Part shown: positions 41,935 through 51,986 of the stretch, one piece after another
Numbering within the stretch: position 1 is the stretch's first letter
How the letters are laid out: each line of letters begins with the position of its first letter
From: Hylemonella sp.
GTDB taxonomy: Bacteria > Pseudomonadota > Gammaproteobacteria > Burkholderiales > Burkholderiaceae_C
Direction: 5' to 3'
Assembly (NCBI GenBank): GCA_030695415.1
Contig: JAUYQZ010000032.1
Span: 1 to 64,000 of the forward strand
DNA length: 64,000 bases
Translations under genes and position numbers: made by a program
The notes under the pieces: model-generated
Databases searched by the model: none
Seen by the model: the letters and a program-made list of their open reading frames with translations, nothing else
Told to the model about the DNA's origin: nothing

Positions 41935-42153
41935 ATGAATCGCCCCGCCAACCCGTCTGCAGACCAGCCCCGACGCGTTACCTGCCCGACCTGTGGCGGC
42001 GACAGCATCTATGCCCCCAGCAATCCCTACCGCCCCTTTTGCAGTGAACGCTGCAAGAAAAGGGACTTTGGCGCCTGGGCCAGTGAAGACTTCCGCATGC
42101 CGGCCGAAGCCCCGCCGGACGATCAGGAATTCGGCGACCCCAAGCTGCAATAG
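41935..42153 (+). CDS. yacG: DNA gyrase inhibitor YacG
   Basis: 72-aa zinc-binding protein with CPTCGG and [17 protein letters not shown], the four-cysteine YacG signature. ATG 41935 is preferred to an in-frame TTG four codons upstream. Last gene of the pilD operon; mutT converges 15 bp away. Confidence 0.93.
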   Translation: MNRPANPSADQPRRVTCPTCGGDSIYAPSNPYRPFCSERCKKRDFGAWASEDFRMPAEAPPDDQEFGDPKLQ

Positions 42154-42168
42154 CGTTGGCGTCGACGC

Positions 42169-42645
42169 TCAGGTCAAGGTGCAGGTCGCACCCGTGTAAG
42201 CGCGTTCCTCGGCCAGCCACTGCAGGACGGGAACGGTGCCCGCAAGGACAGGGGCCAGCTGGACCGGCAACTGCTGCCACGCAAAGGACTGGCCTTCACG
42301 CATCTGCAATTCGCCACGCCAGGACGTCACCTTGCAGAAATTCAGGCGCACCAGCGCGTGCGGGTAGTCGACCAGTTCGGTCTTCCAGGGCTGGATCTCC
42401 ACCGCGTCAATGCCCAGTTCCTCACGTAATTCGCGTGTCAGGGCTTGCGCCACGCTTTCCCCGGCTTCCAGTTTCCCGCCCGGGAATTCCCAGTAACCGG
42501 CGTAGACCTTACCCGCCGGGCGCGAGGTCAGCAGAAAGCGGCCGTCCGGCTGGAGCAGGACGCCCACCGCCACCTCGGTCACCGCCCGGTCCGGCCCGCC
42601 CTCACGCGGACGGTCCCCGTCAGCGACCAGAGGATTGCCGCTCAT
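42169..42645 (-). CDS. mutT: 8-oxo-dGTP diphosphatase MutT (Nudix)
   Basis: 158 aa from ATG 42645 (MSGNPLVADGDRPREGG). The Nudix box is GKLEAGESVAQALTRELREELG. WEFPGGK and VYAGYWEF are typical of MutT, which clears 8-oxo-dGTP. A longer open frame upstream is the shadow of the ATPase gene. The start overlaps the upstream ATPase stop by four bases. Confidence 0.9.
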   Translation of the reverse strand: MSGNPLVADGDRPREGGPDRAVTEVAVGVLLQPDGRFLLTSRPAGKVYAGYWEFPGGKLEAGESVAQALTRELREELGIDAVEIQPWKTELVDYPHALVRLNFCKVTSWRGELQMREGQSFAWQQLPVQLAPVLAGTVPVLQWLAEERAYTGATCTLT

Positions 42646-43520
42646 GCCGGGGCTGCATGTTTGCCGGCATAGTCCTTGGCGAACTGGTAGGCCACGCGGC
42701 CGCTGCGCGAACCGCGCTCCAGCGCCCAGACCAGCGCCTCGGGCTGCGCGGCCGTGATGGCCGATGCCGATACCCCGAAGGACGACAGCCACTGCGCCAC
42801 GATGCCCAGGTACTCGTCCTGGCTGAAAGGGTAGAAGCTGACCCACAAGCCGAAGCGCTCGGACAGGGAAATCTTCTCCTCCACCACCTCACCGGGATGG
42901 ATCTCGCCGTCCTCGGTATGGCTGTAGCTGAGGTTGTCCTTCATGTACTCGGGCAGCAGGTGGCGGCGGTTGCTCGTCACGTAGATCAGCACATTGGCCG
43001 TGGTGGCCGATACCGAGCCGTCAAGGATCGACTTCAGGGCCTTGTAGCCCGGTTCGCCGTCTTCGAAGCTCAGGTCATCGCAGAAGACGATGAATTTTTC
43101 AGGGCGCTGCGACACCACGTCCACGATGTCCGGCAGGTCCACCATGTCGGACTTGTCGACCTCGATCAGGCGCAAACCCTGACCGGCATAGGTATGCAGG
43201 CAGGCCCGGATCAGCGAGGACTTGCCGGTCCCGCGCGCTCCGGTCAGCAGTACATTGTTGGCCGGCAGACCGCGCACGAACTGCTCGGTGTTGCGCTGGA
43301 TCTTCTCTTTCTGCTGGTCGATTTCCCTGAGCTGCTCCAGCGCCATCGCCCCTACGTGGCGCACCGGCTCGATGACGCCGTGGCCGGAACTGCGCTTGCG
43401 GTAACGGAAGGCGATGGAGGCGTTCCAGTCAGGCTGGCTCAGGGGCTGGGGCAGGATGGATTCGATCCTCGCCATCAGATGCTCGGCGCGGAGCAAGAGG
43501 CGTTCGAGTTGGGACTGCAT
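42642..43520 (-). CDS. DUF815-family AAA ATPase
   Basis: 292-aa P-loop ATPase. Walker A LLTGARGTGKSSLIRA, VDKSDMVDLPDIVDVV, Walker B FIVFCDDLSFEDGE, and FYPFSQDEYLGIV near the end, all typical of DUF815. Function is unknown in the family. Located between argJ (5-bp gap) and mutT, a common beta-proteobacterial order. Confidence 0.9.
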   Translation of the reverse strand: MQSQLERLLLRAEHLMARIESILPQPLSQPDWNASIAFRYRKRSSGHGVIEPVRHVGAMALEQLREIDQQKEKIQRNTEQFVRGLPANNVLLTGARGTGKSSLIRACLHTYAGQGLRLIEVDKSDMVDLPDIVDVVSQRPEKFIVFCDDLSFEDGEPGYKALKSILDGSVSATTANVLIYVTSNRRHLLPEYMKDNLSYSHTEDGEIHPGEVVEEKISLSERFGLWVSFYPFSQDEYLGIVAQWLSSFGVSASAITAAQPEALVWALERGSRSGRVAYQFAKDYAGKHAAPA

Positions 43521-43525
43521 GGAGC

Positions 43526-44755
43526 TCAGGAACGGTAATCGGCGTTGATGGTGACGTAGTCGTGGCTGAAATCACAGGTCCAGACGGTGTCCTCGGCCTG
43601 CCCGCGCCCCAGCACCACGCGCACCGTGATCTCGCTCTGTTTCATCACACGCTGGCCATCCTCCTCGCGGTAGGATGGGTTGCGCCCGCCCTGCACGGCC
43701 ACATGCACATCGTCCAGGAAAAGGTCGATATGACTCGGGTCGAGGTCGCCGATGCCGGCGTAGCCGACGGCCGCCAGGATGCGGCCCAGGTTCGGGTCAC
43801 TGGCGAAGAAGGCCGTCTTGACCAGCGGCGAGTGCGCGATGGCATAGGCCACCAGACGGCACTCTTCGGCAGTCTTGCCGCCCTGCACACGGATGGTCAT
43901 GAATTTGGTGGCACCCTCGCCATCGCGCACGATGGCCTGGGCCAGCTTGCGCGCCACATCCAGCATGGCCGCCTTCAACTGCCGGCCTTCGGGGCTGTCC
44001 AGCGATTCGATGACCGGGTGGGCTGCCTTGTTGCTGGCAATGACCACGAAGGAATCGTTGGTCGAGGTATCGCCGTCGACGGTCACGCGGTTGAACGAAC
44101 CCTCTGCCAACTCGCGCGCGAGCTGCTGCATCACGGCCGGGCTGACGCGGGCATCGGTCGCCATATAGCCCAGCATGGTGGCCATATTGGGGCGGATCAT
44201 GCCGGCCCCCTTGCTGATCCCGGTGATGCTGACCCTGGCACCGGCGATGACGATCTGCACCCCGCAGGCCTTGGCCACGGTGTCGGTGGTCATGATGCCC
44301 TCGGCCGCACGCAACCAGTTGTCTTCGCGGGCATCGGCCAGCGCGGCCGGCAGACCGGCCTCGATGCGCTCGTAGGGCAAGGGCTCCATGATCACGCCGG
44401 TGGAAAACGGCAGCACCTGCTCCGGCGCAATCTTCAGCTGCTTGGCCAGCGCGGCACACGTGCTGCGCGCGCGCATCAGCCCCTCCTGTCCGGTCCCTGC
44501 ATTGGCATTGCCGGTGTTGATCACCATGGCCCGGATGCCGCGTCCTGCAGCAAGGTGCTCACGACAAACCTGCACCGGCGCGGCACAGAAGCGGTTCTGC
44601 GTGAACACCCCCGCCACGGAAGCACCTTCGTCGAGCAGCACGACGGTCAGGTCCTTGCGATTGGCTTTGCGGATACCCGCTTCGGCGACGCCGATGCGCA
44701 CGCCTGCGACGGCAAAGAGTTCGGCTGGGTTGGGGGCAGACAGATTGACGGGCAT
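43526..44755 (-). CDS. argJ: Arginine biosynthesis bifunctional protein ArgJ
   Basis: 409-aa ornithine acetyltransferase / N-acetylglutamate synthase. Starts [19 protein letters not shown] at 44755. The self-cleavage site is [16 protein letters not shown], where the NMATML threonine becomes the nucleophile of the beta chain. [11 protein letters not shown] is also conserved. Recycles the acetyl group in arginine synthesis. 32 bp after secA. Confidence 0.96.
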   Translation of the reverse strand: MPVNLSAPNPAELFAVAGVRIGVAEAGIRKANRKDLTVVLLDEGASVAGVFTQNRFCAAPVQVCREHLAAGRGIRAMVINTGNANAGTGQEGLMRARSTCAALAKQLKIAPEQVLPFSTGVIMEPLPYERIEAGLPAALADAREDNWLRAAEGIMTTDTVAKACGVQIVIAGARVSITGISKGAGMIRPNMATMLGYMATDARVSPAVMQQLARELAEGSFNRVTVDGDTSTNDSFVVIASNKAAHPVIESLDSPEGRQLKAAMLDVARKLAQAIVRDGEGATKFMTIRVQGGKTAEECRLVAYAIAHSPLVKTAFFASDPNLGRILAAVGYAGIGDLDPSHIDLFLDDVHVAVQGGRNPSYREEDGQRVMKQSEITVRVVLGRGQAEDTVWTCDFSHDYVTINADYRS

Positions 44756-44787
44756 AGTGCGACTCGTGAGCAGTGAGTGAGGCTGCC

Positions 44788-47532
44788 TCAGCTCAGCTTG
44801 CCGTGGCAGTGCTTGTACTTCTTGCCGCTGCCACAAGGGCAGGGCTCGTTGCGGCCGACCCGCGGCACGGCGGCCACCTGGGTCGCCGCGTCGACCGTGG
44901 TTTCCACTTCGCCGGTCTCGGTCGGTGCGGTATAGGTGACGTTGGCGATGTGCTCGGCCTTGCTCTCCATGGCCTCGGCGGCCTGCTCGATCTGCTCGCT
45001 GGACTGCACGCGAACCGTCAGGAGCACACGTGTCACTTCATTCTTGACGGAGTCCAGCAACTGGCCAAACAGCTCGAAAGCTTCGCGCTTGTATTCCTGC
45101 TTGGGCTGCTTCTGCGCATAGCCACGCAGATGGATGCCCTGGCGCAGGTAGTCCAGCGCACTCAGATGCTCGCGCCAGTGACTGTCGATGCTCTGCAGCA
45201 GCACCATGCGCTCGAACTGGGTGAAATTGCCGGCGTCAACCTGGGCCACCTTGGCCTCGTAGGCTGCATGCGCATGAGCCGTCACTTTCTCAAGGATATC
45301 GTCGTCGCTGATCGCGCTGGCATCCTGAACCAGATCACGCAGGGGCATATCCAACTGCCACTCGTCGTGGAGCACTTTCTCGAGGGCCGGGAGATCCCAT
45401 TGTTCCTCCACCGACTCTGCCGGCACGAACTGGCGCACCAGATCGCTAAAGCAGCCCTCGCGCAGCGAGGCGATCTGGGTCGACAGAGTCTGCGCATCAA
45501 GGATGGCATTGCGCTGCTGGTAGATGACCTTACGCTGGTCATTGGCCACGTCATCGTATTCGAGCAGCTGCTTGCGGACATCGAAATTGCGCGCCTCGAC
45601 CTTACGCTGGGCGCTCTCGATGCTGCGCGTGACGATACCGGCCTCGATCGCCTCACCATCCGGCATCTTCAGCCTGTCCATGATGGCGCGCACGCGGTCG
45701 CCCGCAAAGATACGCATCAGCGCGTCGTCCAGGCTCAGATAGAAGCGCGAAGACCCGGGATCGCCCTGGCGGCCCGAACGGCCGCGCAGCTGGTTGTCGA
45801 TGCGGCGCGATTCATGGCGCTCGGTGGCGATGATGCGCAGGCCACCCAATCCCACGACCTTTTCGTGATCATGGTTCCATTGCACGCGCAAGGCGTCGAT
45901 CTTCTGGCGCTTGGCGTTCGCGTCCAGAGCCTCATCAGCCTCCACGGCCTCGATCGTCTTCTCGACGTTGCCGCCCAGCACGATGTCCGTCCCACGGCCC
46001 GCCATATTGGTGGCAATCGTGATCATCTTGGGCCGGCCGGCCTGGGCGATGATGTCCGCCTCGCGTGCGTGCTGCTTGGCATTGAGCACCTGGTGCGGTA
46101 ACTTGGCCTTCTCCAGCAATTGCGCAATGATCTCGGAATTCTCGATCGAGGTCGTTCCCACCAGCACCGGCTGGCCCCGTTCGTAGCACTCGCGGATATC
46201 GGTGATCGCCGCCTCGTACTTCTCCCGCGTGGTCTTGTAGACGCGGTCCAGCTGATCGTCCCGGCTGCTCGGTCGGTTGGGGGGAATCACCACCGTCTCC
46301 AGGCCATAGATCTCCTGGAACTCGTACGCCTCGGTGTCGGCGGTGCCGGTCATGCCGGCCAACTTGCCGTAGAGACGGAAGTAGTTCTGGAAGGTGATGG
46401 ACGCCAGGGTCTGGTTCTCGGCCTGGATGGTCACGCCCTCCTTCGCCTCGACGGCCTGGTGCAGGCCGTCGCTCCAGCGCCGGCCGGTCATGAGACGACC
46501 GGTGAACTCGTCGACGATGACCACCTCACCGTTCTGGACCACATAGTGCTGGTCGCGATGGTAGAGGTGTCGTGCCCGCAAACCGGCGTAGAGATGGTGC
46601 ACCAGCGTGATATTGGCCGGGTCGTATAGGCTTGCGCCCTCGGGGAAAAGCCCCGCCTGGGCCAGCAGGGCCTCGGCCTTCTCATGGCCCATCTCGGTCA
46701 GGAAGACCTGATGGCTCTTCTCGTCGACGGTGAAGTCGCCCGGCTTGATGACGCCCTCTCCCGTGCGGGGGTCGGCCTCGCCCTCCTGCCGCGTCAGCCC
46801 CGGCACCATCTTGTTGATGGCCAGGTACAGGGCCGTATGGTCTTCGGCCTGACCGCTGATGATGAGGGGCGTGCGCGCCTCATCGATCAGGATCGAGTCG
46901 ACCTCATCCACGATGGCGTAGTTCAGGCCACGCTGCACACGATCCACCACCTCGTAGACCATGTTGTCGCGCAGGTAGTCGAAACCGTATTCGTTGTTCG
47001 TGCCGTAGGTGATGTCGGAAGCGTAGGCGGCCTGCTTTTCCGAACGCGACATCTGCGGCAGGTTCACACCTACCGTGAGGCCCAGAAAGTTGTACAGCCG
47101 CCCCATCCATTGAGCGTCCCGGTTGGCCAGGTAGTCATTGACGGTCACCACGTGCACGCCCTTGCCGGTCAGGGCGTTCAGATAGACCGGCAGCGTGGCC
47201 GTCAGGGTCTTGCCCTCGCCCGTGCGCATCTCCGAGATCTTGCCCTGGTGCAGGGACATGCCGCCCATGAGCTGCACGTCAAAGTGCCGCATCTTCATCA
47301 CCCGCTTCGAAGCCTCCCGGACGGTGGCGAAGGCTTCCGGCAACAGCGCCTCCAGGCTTTCGCCCCGGGCAACGCGCTCACGGAACTCGGCTGTCTTGGC
47401 CTGCAAGGCGCTGTCGTCCAGCTTTTCGAATTGCGGTTCCAGCGCATTGATGCGGGTTACCACGCCGCGGAATTGCTTGAGAAGCCGGTCGTTGCGGCTG
47501 CCAAATATTTTGGTGAGAATGTTGATGCCCAT
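44788..47532 (-). CDS. secA: Protein translocase ATPase SecA
   Basis: 914-aa motor of Sec export. ATG 47532 ([20 protein letters not shown]). NBD1 Walker [21 protein letters not shown] (DEAD-like), the preprotein cross-linking domain, NBD2 with [17 protein letters not shown] and [13 protein letters not shown]. The C-terminal zinc motif is [14 protein letters not shown] for SecB binding. Downstream of an M23 peptidase gene after 137 bp. Confidence 0.98.
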   Translation of the reverse strand: MGINILTKIFGSRNDRLLKQFRGVVTRINALEPQFEKLDDSALQAKTAEFRERVARGESLEALLPEAFATVREASKRVMKMRHFDVQLMGGMSLHQGKISEMRTGEGKTLTATLPVYLNALTGKGVHVVTVNDYLANRDAQWMGRLYNFLGLTVGVNLPQMSRSEKQAAYASDITYGTNNEYGFDYLRDNMVYEVVDRVQRGLNYAIVDEVDSILIDEARTPLIISGQAEDHTALYLAINKMVPGLTRQEGEADPRTGEGVIKPGDFTVDEKSHQVFLTEMGHEKAEALLAQAGLFPEGASLYDPANITLVHHLYAGLRARHLYHRDQHYVVQNGEVVIVDEFTGRLMTGRRWSDGLHQAVEAKEGVTIQAENQTLASITFQNYFRLYGKLAGMTGTADTEAYEFQEIYGLETVVIPPNRPSSRDDQLDRVYKTTREKYEAAITDIRECYERGQPVLVGTTSIENSEIIAQLLEKAKLPHQVLNAKQHAREADIIAQAGRPKMITIATNMAGRGTDIVLGGNVEKTIEAVEADEALDANAKRQKIDALRVQWNHDHEKVVGLGGLRIIATERHESRRIDNQLRGRSGRQGDPGSSRFYLSLDDALMRIFAGDRVRAIMDRLKMPDGEAIEAGIVTRSIESAQRKVEARNFDVRKQLLEYDDVANDQRKVIYQQRNAILDAQTLSTQIASLREGCFSDLVRQFVPAESVEEQWDLPALEKVLHDEWQLDMPLRDLVQDASAISDDDILEKVTAHAHAAYEAKVAQVDAGNFTQFERMVLLQSIDSHWREHLSALDYLRQGIHLRGYAQKQPKQEYKREAFELFGQLLDSVKNEVTRVLLTVRVQSSEQIEQAAEAMESKAEHIANVTYTAPTETGEVETTVDAATQVAAVPRVGRNEPCPCGSGKKYKHCHGKLS

Positions 47533-47669
47533 GAACGCCGTACCGCCCTGCAGGTCATGACAACCGGCAGCGCCGTGCAATCCTTGTCTGTCTAGATGAT
47601 GAGTGTCGCCAGCTAAGGCAACAGCAGTCCCCGGCACCTTGCGGCTCCGGGAGCGCGAAGCGCTTGATT

Positions 47670-48824
47670 CTACCTTTGTGCTGCTGGCAGGGCAGGCGCT
47701 GCCGGCACGGGCGCCGCCGAGGCTGCCGTCCTCTCCGCGCCAACTGCCGGTGCAGGGCTGACAGCAAGGGGGATTGGCACTGGCACCACCACCTTGGCAG
47801 GCTGCTGAGTGGCCGGGGGCGTCAGGGGCCTCGGTACGGACGGAGCCGCTGCGACGGGAGCCGGAGCCATGACCGCCACCGGAGCCGGCGCCAGTGCCAG
47901 TTGCTGCACGGGCTGGCCGCCGCGGCTGGCATTCATGAACTTGTGGGGGTCCTGGGGCACACCGCGTACCAATACCTCGAAGTGCAGGTGAGGGCCCGTC
48001 GAACGCCCCGTGCTACCCACCTCGCCGATTTTCTGGCCCCGTTTGATCAAATCACCCTTTTTCACCGTGAGCTTGGACGCATGGGCGTACCGGGTAACCA
48101 GGTCTTTGCCATGGTCAATCTCGACCATATTCCCGTAATCGGGACGGAATTCCTCGGTGACGACCACCCCGCCCGCTGCCGCCAGGATGGCTGTCCCAGG
48201 CGGCGACTGGTAGTCGACGCCGGTATGCAAGGCCGAGCGCCCGGTAAAAGGGTCGATCCGCCAGCCAAAACCGGAACCGGCGCCTCCGAACGCCACCGGG
48301 TGCTGGGTCGGAATCATCATGTTGCGGACTTTCTGCTCAAACAAGCGGGACTCGACCACCGCCATCAGGTCGGTGCGCTGCTCTGTGATCCGGTCCAGAT
48401 CCGCCAGTGTCTTTTCCAGTTCTTCCATGGTGAGGGGACGCCCCGAAACCAGGGCACCGCCCTGACCCGGTTTGGACCGGATTTCGGCGGGGTTGATGCC
48501 CGCGAGGCCGGAAACACGTTCGCCCAGTGACTCCAACTGGAGCAGCTTGGCCTGCATTTCGCCGAGCCGGCGGGCCATGACGTCGAGGTTCTCTCGCATG
48601 AAGCGGTCTCGCAGGGCGAATTCGTCCTTGACCACGAGCTTGACCAGCGCACCGATAACGGGCCAGCCTTCGCGTGCGCCCTTGAGGAAAACCCAGTGGT
48701 AAAGCCCAGCGGCGACCAGCATCAGCGCAAAAGACAGGCTCAGGCCAGCCAGCAGCAGCTTGGTACCACTCAGATGTATTGCACGGCTTCTGGCCAGCCA
48801 TGCATCCGTGATAATCAAATGCAT
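47670..48824 (-). CDS. M23-family murein peptidase (LytM domain), membrane anchored
   Basis: 384 aa. One N-terminal membrane helix ([20 protein letters not shown], residues ~23-42), a helical coiled-coil region (about 60-160), then an M23 LytM domain with [24 protein letters not shown] and [10 protein letters not shown]; the zinc ligands (HxxxD and HxH) are intact, so it is probably an active endopeptidase. The last ~85 residues are Ala/Pro-rich. Upstream of secA, as often in this group. Confidence 0.92.
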   Translation of the reverse strand: MHLIITDAWLARSRAIHLSGTKLLLAGLSLSFALMLVAAGLYHWVFLKGAREGWPVIGALVKLVVKDEFALRDRFMRENLDVMARRLGEMQAKLLQLESLGERVSGLAGINPAEIRSKPGQGGALVSGRPLTMEELEKTLADLDRITEQRTDLMAVVESRLFEQKVRNMMIPTQHPVAFGGAGSGFGWRIDPFTGRSALHTGVDYQSPPGTAILAAAGGVVVTEEFRPDYGNMVEIDHGKDLVTRYAHASKLTVKKGDLIKRGQKIGEVGSTGRSTGPHLHFEVLVRGVPQDPHKFMNASRGGQPVQQLALAPAPVAVMAPAPVAAAPSVPRPLTPPATQQPAKVVVPVPIPLAVSPAPAVGAERTAASAAPVPAAPALPAAQR

Positions 48825-48851
48825 CTCTATTCCTTCTCAAGCCACTTGCGA

Positions 48852-49166
48852 ATGACAACCCGTCGCCATCAGTCAGTCACGCTGCTTCAGGCTACACAGG
48901 AATCGCCGATGCTGGCTCGCCTGAGCGAACTCAGCAAAGACTCCACCGCCCGGCTCGACGCTGTTGAGTCGATGATACCGGCGGTGCTGCGCACTGCAGT
49001 GACAGCCGGGCCGATCGACGGAACGAATTGGTGTCTGATTGTTAACAGCAGTGCTGCTGCTGCCAAAATCCGCCAACTCCTGCCGGCGATGGAAGCCCTT
49101 CTTCGCACCAAGGGATGGCAGGTTAGCGCCATCCGGCTCAAAGTACAAATCCCATCCCGACGCTAA
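48852..49166 (+). CDS. dciA: DciA-like protein (DUF721)
   Basis: 104 aa from ATG 48852 (MTTRRHQSVTLLQATQESPM). The pattern LARLSELSKDSTARLDAVESMIPAVLR...GTNWCLIVNSSAAAAKIRQLLPAMEALLR matches the DciA/DUF721 KH-like fold, the helicase loader found where DnaC is absent. Divergent from the M23 gene with 27 bp between starts. Last host gene before the integrated element. Confidence 0.75.
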   Translation: MTTRRHQSVTLLQATQESPMLARLSELSKDSTARLDAVESMIPAVLRTAVTAGPIDGTNWCLIVNSSAAAAKIRQLLPAMEALLRTKGWQVSAIRLKVQIPSRR

Positions 49167-49216
49167 AGAGCCCGAAAGAGCGCAAAAGCGAGATTTTTCG
49201 CCGGGGATGGTGCCGA

Positions 49217-49252
49217 TTGTCGGAATCGAACTGACGACCTACCGCTTACAAG
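49217..49252. repeat. attL: displaced tRNA-Thr 3' segment
   Basis: 36 bp identical to 62803-62838; with two mismatches the match extends to 49208-49256. The part left of the core reads as the native tRNA 3' end with acceptor AATCGGC and ACCA, so this flank is the original host sequence left behind by integration. Confidence 0.9.
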
Positions 49253-49373
49253 ACGGCAAAATTTGGCATTTATCGGCATTACTCTACGAAGACAAGAAAC
49301 CACAAGCTATTGGTTTTTTGAGTCATTTACCCGGATCGGGGTTTCTTGACATTACTCGGCGTTTCCTTAGTAT

Positions 49374-49392
49374 GGCTACACAGAGGCTACAC
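49374..49392 (+). repeat. Paired GGCTACAC repeats, left end (integrase arm sites)
   Basis: Two copies of GGCTACAC at 49374-49381 and 49385-49392, 11 bp apart, one helical turn. The same pair with the same period and orientation occurs at the right end (62719, 62730). Position 30 bp before the integrase start suggests autoregulation too. Arm-type binding is inferred. Confidence 0.6.
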
Positions 49393-49421
49393 ACGAGCCT
49401 CATGTCGCCACCGGAGACGCC

Positions 49422-50816
49422 GTGCAACGCGAACGCCTTACCCCTGAACGGATCCGCCGCTTCGCCTGTCCCGTGGGTGTGAAGCAGTCGTTCCTTTGGG
49501 ATACAGACGCTCCCCGCCTTGCCGTACGCGCCACCGCCGGGGCCAAGTCTTTCGTCTTCGAGGCGAAGCTTCACCGCCAGACAATCCGGCTGACCATAGG
49601 TGACGTGCGGGCATGGAACCTCGATGACGCACGCGCTGCAGCCCGCCGGCTGCAGACCTTGGTCGACCAGGGCATCGACCCGCGCGAAGAACGCGCAGCG
49701 CGCATGGCAGAGATCACCACCAGACGTGAAAAGGCAGAGACGGCAGAATTGACCGTCGGCGAGGTGTGGAACGCGTATGTCGAGGCGCGCACGCCGAAGT
49801 GGGGAGCGCGGCATCTGCGCAACCACATGGCCATGGTCAAGGCCGGAGGCGCACCGCGCAGTCGCGGCAGAAGGAAGGGCGAATCCGATGTGGTTCAGCC
49901 TGGCCCGCTTCACGACCTGCTCTCGCTGAAGCTGAGCGACCTGGATACGAAGGCCGTGCGCGAGTGGCTTGAACCGCTGGCAGAGCGCGCGCCGACGACA
50001 GCGGCACAGACCTACCGCGCCCTGCGCGCTTTCATCGGATGGTGTGCTGCATCGGAGAAGTTCGCCGCGCTCACGCATGCGGACGCCTGCTCGCGACGCA
50101 TGGCCAGCGATGTCCTACCGAAGGCGAAGCCCAAGACGGACTGCATGCAGCGCGAGCAGCTGAAGCTGTGGTTCGAGAAGGTGCGCGCCCTTTCGAATCC
50201 GGTGCACTCCGCCTATCTGCAGGCGCTGCTGCTGACCGGCGCGCGGCGCGAGGAACTGGCCGGCCTGCGCTGGACCGACGTCGACTTCAAGTGGAAGAGC
50301 CTGACCATCCGCGACAAGGTGGAAGGCCTGCGAACCATCCCGCTCACGCCCTATGTGGCCAGCCTGCTGCGCGACCTGAAGCGAAGGCACGATGCCGAGG
50401 CGAAGAGGGTGCGAACCCTGCACGGCTCGGACCAGGAGAAGGAAAAGGAACGCGCGGTGCGCGCGCTCCCTTGGGTCTTCAGCAGCCCGATGGCGGCGTC
50501 CGGCCGCCTGCAAGAGCCGCGCATCGCCCACAACAAGGCATTGACCGCGGCAGGTCTTCCGCAGCTGTCTCTCCATGGTCTGCGCCGTTCATTCGGCACG
50601 CTCTCGGAATGGGTGGAGGTCCCGGCTGGCATCGTCGCGCAACTCATGGGTCACAAGCCGTCCGCCATTGCAGAGAAGCATTACCGGCAGAGGCCGCTGG
50701 ACCTGCTGCGCATGTGGCACACGAAAATTGAAGGCTGGATGCTCGAGCAGGCCGGCATCGAACAGCCGAAACCTGACGAAGGGGCGCCTGTGCTGCGCGT
50801 CGTGGCCACCAGCTGA
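49422..50816 (+). CDS. int: Tyrosine-recombinase integrase
   Basis: 464 aa, GTG start at 49422. N-terminal DUF4102-like arm-binding domain (about 1-90: RLAVRATAGAKSFVFEAKL), core-binding SAM-like domain (about 105-235), catalytic domain after it. Catalytic Arg275 (LTGARREELAG), the second box LSLHGLRRSFGTL, LMGHKPS, and nucleophile Tyr421 (KHYRQRPLD). Should catalyse integration into tRNA-Thr. It lies at the end distal to the intact tRNA. Confidence 0.95.
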   Translation: MQRERLTPERIRRFACPVGVKQSFLWDTDAPRLAVRATAGAKSFVFEAKLHRQTIRLTIGDVRAWNLDDARAAARRLQTLVDQGIDPREERAARMAEITTRREKAETAELTVGEVWNAYVEARTPKWGARHLRNHMAMVKAGGAPRSRGRRKGESDVVQPGPLHDLLSLKLSDLDTKAVREWLEPLAERAPTTAAQTYRALRAFIGWCAASEKFAALTHADACSRRMASDVLPKAKPKTDCMQREQLKLWFEKVRALSNPVHSAYLQALLLTGARREELAGLRWTDVDFKWKSLTIRDKVEGLRTIPLTPYVASLLRDLKRRHDAEAKRVRTLHGSDQEKEKERAVRALPWVFSSPMAASGRLQEPRIAHNKALTAAGLPQLSLHGLRRSFGTLSEWVEVPAGIVAQLMGHKPSAIAEKHYRQRPLDLLRMWHTKIEGWMLEQAGIEQPKPDEGAPVLRVVATS

Positions 50817-50920
50817 CCGATCAACACCGAGCCGGCCGGTAGCCGGCAAAAGCGGGGCCGCACGATGCGTCAACATCGCGCAGCCCCTGACCATGAAGCA
50901 CCTGAAACGGAGGTAACACC

Positions 50921-51289
50921 ATGGCTGCAGCGAACATTACCAGTACCACCAGCAGGACGCCGCCCCCTGCCCTCTTTGAGCACTTCAGCGACCGTCCGAC
51001 GCAGATCACCGGCCGCATGCCTGACGGCTCCATGTCCCCGAAGATCGAAGAGGGCGATCTGCTGCAGATCGAGCCCTGCGAGCAGATAAGCACCGGCGGT
51101 TTCGTCTACGCCTTCGAGTTCAACGGCCGGCAGTACGTCCGATCGCTCATGCTTGGCATGGGCGGCGAGGTCGTCGCCCACTACGCCGATCCGGTTCGCG
51201 GATCCGACACCATCCCCGCCAGCGAGGCACACAAGATCCAGCTGATCGGCCGTGTCGTCGGCGTCCTGCAGTACCGCACCGTTGCCTGA
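50921..51289 (+). CDS. Stand-alone S24-like (LexA/CI C-terminal) domain protein
   Basis: 122 aa. RMPDGSMSPKIEEGDLLQIEP resembles the S24 serine motif (Ser37-Met38), and GRQYVRSL aligns with the TVKRL lysine motif but carries Arg74 where lysine is expected. There is no helix-turn-helix: about 30 N-terminal residues of low complexity precede the fold. So it is not a standard repressor and may not self-cleave. Lies between integrase and a 60-aa gene with a good ribosome binding site. Confidence 0.65.
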   Translation: MAAANITSTTSRTPPPALFEHFSDRPTQITGRMPDGSMSPKIEEGDLLQIEPCEQISTGGFVYAFEFNGRQYVRSLMLGMGGEVVAHYADPVRGSDTIPASEAHKIQLIGRVVGVLQYRTVA

Positions 51290-51299
51290 GGGAGTGACC

Positions 51300-51482
51300 A
51301 TGATGAGAAAAGCCAAGGTTGTTTTCTTCGTTGCACGCGATGAGCAGATCCAGGACACCAGCTGCGCGATCAACCTCAGATTGTTGAAGCCCTTCGCGTC
51401 GCGCTTTCAAGCTCGGAAAGCGAAAAAGCGCATGATCCATCGCTGGCCAGACGCCTACTGCTTGAAGTCGCGGCTCATCTGA
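51300..51482 (+). CDS. 60-aa basic hypothetical protein
   Basis: MMRKAKVVFFVARDEQIQDT at the start; strongly basic after residue 30. GGGAG sits 6 bp before ATG 51300, and it begins 10 bp after the S24-like gene, so it is probably co-expressed. No family recognised. Confidence 0.5.
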   Translation: MMRKAKVVFFVARDEQIQDTSCAINLRLLKPFASRFQARKAKKRMIHRWPDAYCLKSRLI

Positions 51483-51500
51483 CACCGGGCCGCTGACACC

Positions 51501-51893
51501 GTGCCTACAGTCGATGAGGTGGCCAGCCGCTGGAGTGCCGGCGCGCTGGTCATCGTGAAGATGGACGTGGAGACGATTTACCGCGCCGCTGCATTCGTCT
51601 TCGGGGACGGCGATGGCCTCGTCTGGGTGGAGCCTCACTATCTCGACCCCTACGGCGCGGCGACACCAGCGATGCACTGCGCCCGAGCAGCCCAGGTGCA
51701 TCAGTTCGGCACGGCCTTCAACATCCTGGCCAACGGCGGCACCTGGACGGTCACGCTCGCCGACTACATCCCTGAGGAAGACGGGGACCAGATCGGCGAG
51801 CAGATCGCGTTCCTGTTCGATCGGCTCGCCGCTGAAGGCACCACCTGGCACGCCGAGCGCGAGCGGGTGCGCGGTCTGGTACTGGACAACTGA
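51501..51893 (+). CDS. 130-aa hypothetical protein of the element
   Basis: GTG start at 51501, 18 bp after the 60-aa gene. Acidic, with a likely alpha/beta fold: VIVKMDVETIYRAAAFVFGD and QIAFLFDRLAAEGTTWHAER. Not recognised. Coding is supported by continuous frame, tight spacing and protein-like composition. Confidence 0.6.
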   Translation: MPTVDEVASRWSAGALVIVKMDVETIYRAAAFVFGDGDGLVWVEPHYLDPYGAATPAMHCARAAQVHQFGTAFNILANGGTWTVTLADYIPEEDGDQIGEQIAFLFDRLAAEGTTWHAERERVRGLVLDN

Positions 51894-51986
51894 GCAGCAC
51901 GCCGCGCCTACTCCGACGGGAGGAAAACCGGGATCCCTTGCCCGGCCGGCGCGGCACCTCCACAAGGGGCGCGAAAGGAAGCGCGA

